Assembly (NCBI GenBank): GCA_036496265.1
Contig: DASXLL010000081.1
Location: 1-8,794, forward strand
Direction: 5' to 3'
Origin: CAYLLN01 sp036496265
Lineage (GTDB): Bacteria > Planctomycetota > Planctomycetia > Pirellulales > Pirellulaceae
Length of the DNA stretch: 8,794 bases
Position 1 is the first letter of the stretch. Every line of letters begins with the position of its first letter. Made by a program: the position numbers and the translations under genes. The notes beneath the pieces are model-generated. The model saw only the letters and a program-made list of their open reading frames with translations. It did no database searches and was not told the origin of the DNA. Below are positions 1 through 5,823 of the stretch, one piece after another.

Positions 1-1
1 T

Positions 2-124
2 CAGCTCGCGGAGGACGGGAACATCGCGTCGCCCCGCGCCGTTGCTGGGCTCCGGGATTGTGATCGGACCGGTGCCATTGCCGCGATCTTGAATGAAACC
101 ACGGAATCGCAGGCGGCCCGATAA
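2..124 (+). CDS. possible 3' end of an upstream gene, product unknown
   Basis: An open frame runs from the window edge to a TAA at 122-124 and encodes about 40 residues ending in ETTESQAAR. Codon third positions are mostly G or C, as in the clear genes of this window, and the neighbouring plus frame stops early at 61-63. The visible piece has no motif I recognise. Its function, length and start all lie outside the window. It could be a chance open stretch in GC-rich DNA, so this is a tentative call. A short GC palindrome at 143-155 follows the stop. Confidence 0.35.
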   Translation, partial: QLAEDGNIASPRAVAGLRDCDRTGAIAAILNETTESQAAR

Positions 125-431
125 AGCTTAGCTCGCCAAAAACCGCCCCGGGCGGGTCCCACCTCTTAATTGCCGGCCGGAATGAAGGCAAGCGGAATTA
201 ACCGCATCGAGAGGAAAATGGGGCGAATTGTGGGCAACGTTGTGGCAACGTGTTGAGGGAAGGCAACAAGAATGGGGGCGGCGGAAGTGGGGAAGATGGG
301 GGCTGAAAAAATCTATGGGACCGCGCGGACGGAACAATCGTTACGACCGGATCGAATTCGGCTGAATATCCAGTTGTAATCCGCTCAATCGACTAGAAGC
401 AGGCTGGAGCGGCAAGAAGACTGGGACCCCG

Positions 432-448
432 TGGCATGGCGACTGCTT
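432..448 (+). promoter_or_regulatory. sigma-54-like promoter candidate upstream of the first peptide gene
   Basis: The sequence reads TGGCATG-GCGA-CTGCTT, close to the sigma-54 pattern TGGCACG-N4-TTGCW. The invariant GG and GC are exactly ten bases apart (433-434 and 445-446). It lies about 100 bases upstream of the ATG at 549, on the right strand. A chance match in GC-rich DNA is quite possible. I saw no enhancer-binding regulator gene in the window. Confidence 0.25.
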
Positions 449-534
449 TTAGCCCTGTCCACGAACAACGCGATGCCTGATGGCGGAAAGCAATCTGGTA
501 GCCGACGTTTGGCTCGCAATCTTTTTTCTTCTCT

Positions 535-541
535 AGAGGAG
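535..541 (+). promoter_or_regulatory. ribosome binding site fixing the start of the first peptide gene
   Basis: AGAGGAG lies seven bases before the ATG at 549. It supports the start that gives the MKFSIVRLEERIAP N-terminus. Confidence 0.75.
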
Positions 542-548
542 TGTTGGA

Positions 549-776
549 ATGAAGTTCTCTATCGTTCGTTTGGAAGAGCGGATCGCCCCCTCGCACGGCC
601 CTGTCCAACAGGCAATCGTTGTTGGCGGCGGCAAAGGCAGCAAGGGCGGCCCCAGCCTGGTCATGGCCCAACAGGGTTTTGATCACGGCAGCCCGTGGCA
701 ACAGGCCATCGTGGTCGGTGGCGGCAAGGGCAGCAAGGCTGGCCCGTTTCTGACGATGGCCCAGCAACAGCTGTAA
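549..776 (+). CDS. small LEERIAP-leader repeat peptide 1, probable exported substrate
   Basis: This 75-residue protein begins MKFSIVRLEERIAP, a stretch shared with the next two genes. Two copies of a 23-residue unit follow, at residues 20-42 and 51-73, with only three differences between them. Each unit reads QQAIVVGGGKGSK, then G/A-GP-S/F-L, then MAQQ, which looks like strand, glycine turn, strand. The linker between them is GFDHGSPW. There is no cysteine, no membrane segment and no ordinary Sec signal peptide. The start is supported by AGAGGAG seven bases upstream and by the paralogue at 945. I infer a leader-plus-core peptide exported by the M50/HlyD protein downstream. A structural surface peptide is an alternative. 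The family is not one I can name. Confidence 0.85.
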   Translation: MKFSIVRLEERIAPSHGPVQQAIVVGGGKGSKGGPSLVMAQQGFDHGSPWQQAIVVGGGKGSKAGPFLTMAQQQL

Positions 777-790
777 TCCATCGGCGTTGA

Positions 791-818
791 ATTCCGCAGA
801 GTTTGATCCTCTGGGAAT
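791..818 (+). repeat. bulged hairpin after the first peptide gene
   Basis: ATTCC (791-795) and CAGAG (797-801) pair with CTCTG (809-813) and GGAAT (814-818), leaving G796 as a bulge. The loop is TTTGATC. No T-tract follows directly, so on its own it is not a typical terminator. Its loop resembles that of the next hairpin. Confidence 0.55.
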
Positions 819-849
819 GCTCGCGAGGACGCGAATAACGCAAATCTTC

Positions 850-904
850 GCTGACCGAGAAAGTTTGATTCTCGGATCGATGCTCGGTCAGCACTCTTAT
901 TTTT
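850..904 (+). terminator. terminator- or attenuator-like structure between peptide genes 1 and 2
   Basis: A perfect 10-bp inverted repeat (GCTGACCGAG at 850-859, CTCGGTCAGC at 883-892) is followed by a T-rich tract at 897-904. A shorter perfect 7-bp hairpin (855-861 with 869-875, loop AGTTTGA) shares the left arm, so the two structures exclude each other. This could be an intrinsic terminator, a partial terminator that sets the ratio of the two peptides, or an mRNA-stabilising end. It ends about 40 bases before the next ATG. Confidence 0.6.
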
Positions 905-944
905 CCGGTTCACTTTCATCTCATCTTGTTTTCGGAGTTTTCTC

Positions 945-1190
945 ATGAAGTTTTCCATCGTTCGTCTCGAAGAGCGGATTGCTCCCTCGCACGGCCCGGT
1001 TCAACAGGCGATCGTCGCCGGCGGCGGCAGCGGCAGCAAGGGCGGCCCCTCGCTGATCATGGCTCAACAGAGCTTGGGCGGCGGATGCGGCTGCAGCAGC
1101 GGCCCTTGGCAACAGGCCACCGTCGTTGGCGGTGGCAAAGGCAGCAAAGCCGGTCCGTTTCTCGTCATGGCCCAGCAAGGCCTCCACTAA
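945..1190 (+). CDS. small LEERIAP-leader repeat peptide 2, with a Gly/Cys linker
   Basis: This 81-residue paralogue of the protein at 549 has identical residues 1-24, including MKFSIVRLEERIAP, although the DNA differs at ten synonymous positions. Two 23-residue units lie at 20-42 and 56-78. The first has the K-GGP-S-L form and the second the K-AGP-F-L form, the same order as in the first peptide. The linker is longer and carries two cysteines: GGGCGCSSGPW at 45-55. GGAG at 934-937 sits seven bases before the ATG and supports the start. TAA is followed immediately by TGA. I infer an exported peptide processed like its neighbour. The cysteines could allow a disulfide, a thioether or metal binding, but none of these is shown. 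Confidence 0.85.
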   Translation: MKFSIVRLEERIAPSHGPVQQAIVAGGGSGSKGGPSLIMAQQSLGGGCGCSSGPWQQATVVGGGKGSKAGPFLVMAQQGLH

Positions 1191-1196
1191 TGAACC

Positions 1197-1248
1197 ACGC
1201 CTCGTTCCCACGGGAACACTCGCCGGAACGCGAGACGAGGTGTTTTTT
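1197..1248 (+). terminator. branched terminator-like structure after peptide gene 2
   Basis: An outer 9-bp stem with one G-T pair (1197-1205 with 1235-1243) runs directly into a six-T tract (1243-1248). Two inner hairpins can form between its arms: GTTCCC/GGGAAC near 1204-1217 and CTCGC/GCGAG at 1219-1223 and 1230-1234. The stem begins seven bases after the stop codon. It is a good candidate for the end of the small-peptide transcript. Confidence 0.6.
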
Positions 1249-1251
1249 CTG

Positions 1252-1315
1252 GAGCTGACGGAGGACAGCCGGTTGTTGCAATCGGCGCTCCGTCGGCTCT
1301 GTTTTTCCGTTTTTT
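1252..1315 (+). terminator. strong intrinsic terminator before the large repeat gene
   Basis: GAGCTGACGGAG (1252-1263) pairs with CTCCGTCGGCTC (1288-1299), giving 12 bp with one wobble. Two T-tracts follow, at 1300-1306 and 1310-1315. It lies immediately after the branched structure, so two terminators stand in tandem between the small peptide genes and the 330-aa gene. Transcription of the downstream genes probably needs its own promoter or regulated read-through. Confidence 0.7.
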
Positions 1316-1373
1316 AGCTCCTCAGCGCGGTTTGCTCCCCTCTCTCTCCGGCACAAGCAATCGACCGCTGAAC

Positions 1374-2366
1374 ATGAAATTTGAAATCATTCGCCTCGAA
1401 GAACGCATCGCACCGACCCGCGGGACGCTCTACAACCTCGTTTCCGGCATGAACACGATGTCGGTCGCGGCGAAAGATAACGTGACGCCGCTCAGGGATG
1501 GTAGCGTCAACGTTTTGAACGATAACGCGGGACACATGAGCGTCTCGGCGGGCAGCCCCAGCGCGACGTTTGCAGGCGGAATCTTGCCGAGCGGCTCACT
1601 TGTCGCCAGCTCCAGCGGTGGCCATCAAGAAACGATCATGTCGGGCCACGGAGGAATGATGTCGGCCGGGATGATCGGCCAGGGCCAAATTCAAATGGAA
1701 AACTACGGCCACGGCGGCGATCACGCGATTGCGATTTCTGGCGATGGCGGATTGTTCGGCGGCTTTCTGAAGGGCGGCTCGATGGTCATCGATAACGATG
1801 GCCACGGGCATGAGTCGATCGTTTTCAACGATAAAGCTGGCCATCAAGTGCTGGTCATTGATGACGCCCACGCCGGCTTCACGCTGACGGGCAAAGGGAG
1901 CAAGCTCGTCAACATGGAGATCGTAAATGACGGCCAGGGTCATCAAGACGTGATCCTCCACGCGGCCAATGGCGCCACGTTGATGATCCACAACGATGCG
2001 GATGGCCGTCAAGATGTGTTGATGACGAGCGCAACCGGTTCGGTGATGCTCGCCAACGACGACGCGGGTGGCCAAAGCGTGGCGATGGAGACGACTGGCA
2101 AGCAAGCGGGCATGCTGCTCGTTGACAACGAGACGACTGGCCAGGCCGTGATGATGACTTCGCAGGCTGGCAATCAAACGGGCCTGGCGATGATCGCCAA
2201 CTATCAAGGCGGCACGCAGGAGCTGCTCGTGGCGGGGACAAATAACTCCCAGGCCGGCCTCTTGATGATGATCAACACGCTGAGCGGTGGCCAGGGCCTC
2301 ATTGCCGCTACAACCGATAAAGCCGGCTTCCAGATCCTGTCGGCCTCGATGAGTGCGGCCGCCTAA
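1374..2366 (+). CDS. large LEERIAP-leader repeat protein, probable exported substrate
   Basis: This 330-residue protein begins MKFEIIRLEERIAP, matching the two small peptides. I therefore place the start at 1374, although the frame is open to a TTG at 1332. No clear Shine-Dalgarno is seen. From about residue 136 to the end it is built of roughly 23-residue units, with starts near 181, 203, 224, 247, 271 and 296. The loose form is M-x-I-x-N-D-x-x-G-x-Q-x-V-x-M followed by a Gly-rich turn. The unit suggests two short strands and a beta-solenoid or amyloid-like fold. It has no cysteine or tryptophan, about 22 methionines and many histidines in the first half. I infer a secreted structural, adhesive or metal-binding protein that uses the same exporter as the small peptides. 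Function is unknown. Confidence 0.85.
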   Translation: MKFEIIRLEERIAPTRGTLYNLVSGMNTMSVAAKDNVTPLRDGSVNVLNDNAGHMSVSAGSPSATFAGGILPSGSLVASSSGGHQETIMSGHGGMMSAGMIGQGQIQMENYGHGGDHAIAISGDGGLFGGFLKGGSMVIDNDGHGHESIVFNDKAGHQVLVIDDAHAGFTLTGKGSKLVNMEIVNDGQGHQDVILHAANGATLMIHNDADGRQDVLMTSATGSVMLANDDAGGQSVAMETTGKQAGMLLVDNETTGQAVMMTSQAGNQTGLAMIANYQGGTQELLVAGTNNSQAGLLMMINTLSGGQGLIAATTDKAGFQILSASMSAAA

Positions 2367-2573
2367 GAGCGGTCCCAGTGCCTATCGCGAGCAGTGGCGC
2401 ATTCGCGGCCGTGTTTCGTTGGCGGCCCGAGTTTCATACGCGGTCCTGCTTTTCGCAGCATTCGCAGGCGCCGGCAGGGCAATCTTTTCGTGGAATTCGC
2501 CATAGGGTGACGTAGAGTTGTCGGGGATTTCTCCCGACTTGACCGATTTTTCCGTCTATTCCGGATGTGACGA
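2367..2573 (+). other. intergenic region between the repeat protein and the ParB-like gene
   Basis: No gene is supported here. A short hairpin (GTCGGG at 2520-2525, CCCGAC at 2533-2538) is followed eight bases later by a five-T tract at 2547-2551. That would be a weak terminator at best, and it lies only about 25 bases before the next ATG. I cannot tell whether the ParB-like/M50 pair is read from its own promoter here or from upstream. Confidence 0.5.
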
Positions 2574-3122
2574 ATGTCCGAAACCAAGCCGCAGTCTGAA
2601 ACAAAGCCTGCCTGCTGCAGTGGTGGCAAGGAAGAAGAAATCTTTCACCTGTTCGGCTACTGCTGGGTGTTCAATGTAAATCTGGCGAACGAGCTGGTGC
2701 GCGATGGGCGCGCGCCGGTGGAACTCGAAGAAGAGAGCGTCCGGTATTGCGTGGACACCACCGAACTGATCGAGGAGCATATTGGCCATGTGAATCCCGA
2801 CCGGCCCGGCATTATTGCCCACGTGAAATACACAACCGCCGACGGTGAAGTAATTCACGGTCATACCTTGATCGACGGCAATCATCGCGCGGCTCGCTGC
2901 TTGGAGCTTGTCCGCCCGTTTTTTGTGTACATCCTCAGCGAAGAGGAAAGCGAACAAATTGTCGTGAGGCGCCCGCCGCGCGGAGCGATCGATGAATCGA
3001 TTATTCCGGCGGAGGAGGCAGCTGCTGCAAAAACGGCAGCGGCCAAAGACCCGCAGCCAGCCGGACTGCCTCCGGCTGCGGCCGCAAACATTCCCGACGC
3101 CGCGAGCAGCTTGCAACGTTAA
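2574..3122 (+). CDS. ParB/sulfiredoxin-like fold protein, accessory to the exporter
   Basis: This is a 182-residue soluble protein. The segment at residues 94-109 reads IHGHTLIDGNHRAARC, and then PFFVYILSEEES follows. This matches the general 'DG-x-HR-x-A' signature of ParB/sulfiredoxin-like folds, which in known families bind nucleotides (ParB CTPases, sulfiredoxin and related kinases). The cysteines are at 14, 15, 30, 59 and 109. The C-terminal tail from about 147 is Ala/Pro-rich and probably disordered. There is no signal peptide, DNA-binding helix or partner ParA, so chromosome partitioning is unlikely. Its stop is two bases from the ATG of the M50/HlyD gene, which suggests coupled translation and a shared job. 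I infer a role in modifying or escorting the LEERIAP substrates. The exact activity is unknown. Confidence 0.75.
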   Translation: MSETKPQSETKPACCSGGKEEEIFHLFGYCWVFNVNLANELVRDGRAPVELEEESVRYCVDTTELIEEHIGHVNPDRPGIIAHVKYTTADGEVIHGHTLIDGNHRAARCLELVRPFFVYILSEEESEQIVVRRPPRGAIDESIIPAEEAAAAKTAAAKDPQPAGLPPAAAANIPDAASSLQR

Positions 3123-3124
3123 CA

Positions 3125-5578
3125 ATGTCAGCGGTCCTGCTAGAGCCGACGCAGCCGAAATTACCAGATCGAGAAGAACTCGATCTGTCGGCGCCTTTGC
3201 CGCGCCGCCGCCCGGATTTGATTGTGCGGCCGGCGAGCGTGCAGGGATTTTTTGTCGTTAAATCGCCGACGGCGGGGAGCTATTTTCAGCTTGGCCTGGC
3301 CGAGCATTTTTTGCTGGGCCAACTCGACGGGCAACGAACGGCTGGGATCGTTCGCGAAGCTTTCGAGCAGCATTTTGGCGAGCCGCTGACGGCGTCCGAC
3401 ATCGATGACTTTTTGAAGATGGCCGCGGGCATGGAGTTGCTCGAAGTGGCCGAGGGCGCGAAGCCGCTGGCGCCGCCGAGCCGGCCAAGGACGCCGCAGA
3501 GCTTTCTTTATTTCCGCAAGAACCTGTTCGACCCCAACGCGTTTTTCAATTGGCTGGCGCCCAAGATCAGCTTTTTTTGGACGCGCGGCTTCGTGGCGTT
3601 GTCGGTGTCGCTGTTCGTCATGGCGTTTCTCGTTGCCTGGACGAACAGGACCGAGCTATTCAGCCGTTTCAATTCGGTGTTCGACTGGCAGGTGCTCTCG
3701 CTGTTTTGGGTCACGGTGGTGATCACGATGGTGCTACACGAATTTGCCCACGGCTTGACGTGCAAGCATTTCGGGGGCGAGGTACACGAGGTCGGCGTGC
3801 TGGTGATGTTTTTCACGCCGTGCTTGTATTGCAATGTGTCCGACGCCTGGTTGTTTCCCGAGAAGTCGAAGCGAATTTGGGTGGGCGTTGCCGGGCCGTA
3901 TTTGGATCTGTGCCTGTGGGCGACCGGCGTGTTCGTCTGGCGCATCACGGTGCAAGACAGCGCGATCAACTACATCTCGTGGACGATCATGGCGACCTGC
4001 GCGTCGCGGACGATCTTGAACTTCAACCCGCTCATGAAGAGCGACGGCTACTACCTGCTCAGCGACTGGATGCAGGTTCCAAATCTATCGACCTTCGGCC
4101 TGCAGCGATGGGCGGCGACCGCCCGCTGGCTGTTGTGGGGCGCGCCGAGGCCGGAACGCATTCCCCAAGGCAAGTTCATCGTCGGTTATGGCTTTTTGAG
4201 TTGGGCGTTCATCATCTTGTTTCTGGCGGCGATGATTCCGGGCTTACTCAAGCTGCCCCGGGATTTTGCGGGCGTGTTCGGATTATTGCTTAGTTTGCTC
4301 ATTGTTCCCTTGATGTGTTTAGTTGCCTTTAACGGCATTTTGACGAAAGAGGTGGTCACCATGATCAAGACACGCAAGCTGCGGCGGGCCATCTGGTTGC
4401 TCGTGCTCGCCGGAATTATTGCGGCGCTAGCGGTGGTTCCGTTCAGCGACCGGGCGACCGGCACATTTCAAGTGCGGCCGCGGACGCGGGTCGAAATCCG
4501 CGCGCTGGAAGCCGGGTTTTTGCGGCAAATCAGCGTTGATGAAGGCTCGAATGTCGAGCCCGGCGCCTTGATCGCGCAGATCGACATTCCGGACCTGGAA
4601 ATGACGCTGCGGAAAAAGCAGGCGGAGCTGAAAGAGACGCAGGCGCGGCTCAAGATGCTCGCAGCCGGGCCGCGGCACGAGGAAATCGATGAGCAGCGGC
4701 AGCGGGTGGTGCGCTATGAGCGTTGGCGCGACTTGGCCCGGCAGAATCTGGAGCAATCGCGTGTGGCGCTCGCCCAGGATTTGATTCGGCTCGATCGCCA
4801 GATCAAGCAGTATGAGGCGGAAGTCAGCTACGCACGCCGGATCGGCGAGCAATCGAAGATGCTGTTTGATAAGGGCGCTTTCGCGAGCGAGCAACTGTTG
4901 TCGGAAGAGAAGAAGCTGCAAATCGCCGAGTTTCAGTTGGATCAGGTGAAGGCACAAAAACAGGCCCGTGAGGCGACGGGCACCATTGAATTCGAGGGAG
5001 AATTGGCGCGCCGCGAAAAGGACCTTTCGGATGTCCGCTCGACGCTGTTGCTCTTGGAAATTGGCACCCGACCGGAAGAAGTGGAAGCCGAGCGGGCCAA
5101 GCTGGAGCGGCTGCAGGAGGATTTGACGTATCTGGAAGCGATGCACGAGCGCGTGGTGGTCAAAACGCCGGTGGCTGGCGTGGTGATTACGCCGCGAGTG
5201 AAAGAGAAGAGCGGACAATACATCGAAAAAGGCGCCCTGATTTGTGTTGTCGAGGACACGTCATCGTTGGAGGCGGAGATTACGCTGCCCGAAGATGAAG
5301 CGGCGGGAGTCGAAGAGGGACAGACCGTTCAACTGAAGGCGCGAGCGCTGCCATTCAAGAAGTTTAAAACGGTCGTGGATCGGAAAGCGCCGCGAGCGGT
5401 GGTTGCCGAGAACAAGGTGCAAGGCACCGTCACGGTTCATTGCCAGGTCAGTGATGAGGACAAAGAGTTGCTGCCGGGAATGACCGGCTTTGCACGGATT
5501 AATCGCTCACGACACCCGATGGGCTGGGTGCTCGCAGTACACAGCCTGAAGCTGCTGCGGACGGAGTTCTGGTGGTAG
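3125..5578 (+). CDS. PqqD-like / M50 peptidase / HlyD fusion, probable peptide processing and export protein
   Basis: This 817-residue inner-membrane protein has three parts. Residues 28-108 resemble a PqqD-type RiPP recognition element, with the core FFVVKSPTAGSYFQL and then LLGQLDGQRT. Residues about 150-440 are a multi-pass M50 (site-2 protease) domain with zinc ligands H205 and H209 in HEFAH, catalytic E206, and the third ligand D307 in NPLMKSDGYY. TPCLYCNVSDAW at 231-242 is typical of this branch. After the last membrane helix, residues 443-817 form a HlyD-type adaptor: split lipoyl halves (about 450-490 and 676-712), a long coiled-coil hairpin between them, a beta-barrel and the end LRTEFWW. 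Active-site residues look intact. It is likely to bind, cleave and hand substrates to a TolC partner. No ABC ATPase is nearby. The start is placed by the tight coupling to the gene before it. Confidence 0.88.
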   Translation: MSAVLLEPTQPKLPDREELDLSAPLPRRRPDLIVRPASVQGFFVVKSPTAGSYFQLGLAEHFLLGQLDGQRTAGIVREAFEQHFGEPLTASDIDDFLKMAAGMELLEVAEGAKPLAPPSRPRTPQSFLYFRKNLFDPNAFFNWLAPKISFFWTRGFVALSVSLFVMAFLVAWTNRTELFSRFNSVFDWQVLSLFWVTVVITMVLHEFAHGLTCKHFGGEVHEVGVLVMFFTPCLYCNVSDAWLFPEKSKRIWVGVAGPYLDLCLWATGVFVWRITVQDSAINYISWTIMATCASRTILNFNPLMKSDGYYLLSDWMQVPNLSTFGLQRWAATARWLLWGAPRPERIPQGKFIVGYGFLSWAFIILFLAAMIPGLLKLPRDFAGVFGLLLSLLIVPLMCLVAFNGILTKEVVTMIKTRKLRRAIWLLVLAGIIAALAVVPFSDRATGTFQVRPRTRVEIRALEAGFLRQISVDEGSNVEPGALIAQIDIPDLEMTLRKKQAELKETQARLKMLAAGPRHEEIDEQRQRVVRYERWRDLARQNLEQSRVALAQDLIRLDRQIKQYEAEVSYARRIGEQSKMLFDKGAFASEQLLSEEKKLQIAEFQLDQVKAQKQAREATGTIEFEGELARREKDLSDVRSTLLLLEIGTRPEEVEAERAKLERLQEDLTYLEAMHERVVVKTPVAGVVITPRVKEKSGQYIEKGALICVVEDTSSLEAEITLPEDEAAGVEEGQTVQLKARALPFKKFKTVVDRKAPRAVVAENKVQGTVTVHCQVSDEDKELLPGMTGFARINRSRHPMGWVLAVHSLKLLRTEFWW

Positions 5579-5583
5579 CTCCA

Positions 5584-5618
5584 TAGTCGTCACGCTCCGC
5601 GTGACGAACCCACCGCGA
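5584..5618 (+). repeat. REP-like palindromic repeat, copy 1
   Basis: TCGTCACGC (5587-5595) and GCGTGACGA (5599-5607) form a perfect 9-bp stem with a TCC loop. About 35 bases match copy 2 with four differences. It starts six bases after the stop of the M50/HlyD gene. Confidence 0.75.
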
Positions 5619-5647
5619 CGGCACCTTAGCGTAAACGGGCGAGGGAA

Positions 5648-5717
5648 GGGGTCGGGAGTCGATTGCGAAAGCGATTCTCCATGTGGACAAGTCATACCGC
5701 AATCGACTCCCGACCCC
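5648..5717. repeat. perfect 20-bp inverted repeat with 30-base loop
   Basis: The arms at 5648-5667 and 5698-5717 are perfect reverse complements around a 30-base spacer. Pairing continues imperfectly outward into GCGAGGG/CCCTCGC-like flanks. It could be a bidirectional terminator for the converging genes, or a small non-autonomous mobile element. No target-site duplication was obvious to me. Confidence 0.75.
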
Positions 5718-5775
5718 CTCGCGCTGGATCGCTAGCCGGCTTCACCTTTAGTCGAGACGCTTCTCCGTAGTTACG

Positions 5776-5810
5776 TAGTCGTCACGCTCCGCATGACGAA
5801 CTCACTACGA
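5776..5810 (+). repeat. REP-like palindromic repeat, copy 2
   Basis: This is a near copy of 5584-5618 in the same orientation (31 of 35 bases). The stem at 5779-5799 has one mismatch. Confidence 0.75.
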
Positions 5811-5823
5811 TGTTTGTTGTATA

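Larger units (their letters stand above)
125..548. other. intergenic region ahead of the peptide genes
   Basis: No convincing gene is visible in this stretch. It holds a GC-rich palindrome at 143-155 and a small inverted repeat (TTAATT at 167-172, AATTAA at 196-201). A direct repeat of GGCAACGT lies near 233-250. One tiny frame (218-256, 12 codons) has an upstream GAGAGG, but I do not call it a gene. The last 120 bases carry the sigma-54-like site and the ribosome binding site of the first peptide gene. The promoter for the peptide genes is expected here. Confidence 0.6.

Noticed and set aside
218..256. 12-codon frame with an upstream GAGAGG
   Set aside because: It is too short, has no recognisable motif and nothing visible supports translation beyond the purine-rich stretch.
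549..1190. Double-glycine leader bacteriocins
   Set aside because: The glycine runs lie in the repeated core, not at a leader end, and no C39 peptidase/ABC transporter is present.
1197..1243. Cloverleaf-like fold suggesting a tRNA
   Set aside because: It has only two inner arms and 47 bases, with no anticodon or T-loop signature, and a T6 tract directly follows. It fits a terminator.
1332..1373. Longer start for the large repeat protein at a TTG (1332)
   Set aside because: It would place 14 unrelated residues before the MKFEIIRLEERIAP motif, which is N-terminal in both paralogues, and it lies just after a strong terminator.
1596..2207. 203-codon minus-strand frame opposite the large repeat gene, rich in His and Arg
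   Set aside because: It is the antisense of a repetitive GC-rich gene. Its own repeats mirror the plus-strand units and it shows no independent domain.
3550..4293. 247-codon plus-strand frame inside the M50/HlyD gene
   Set aside because: It overlaps the M50 catalytic region in another frame, is Arg/Gly-rich and shows no motif. The overlapping protein has intact HEFAH and NPLMKSDGYY.
4427..5218. 263-codon minus-strand frame opposite the HlyD coiled coil
   Set aside because: Its Leu/Arg-rich antisense composition is explained by the coiled-coil codons on the plus strand.
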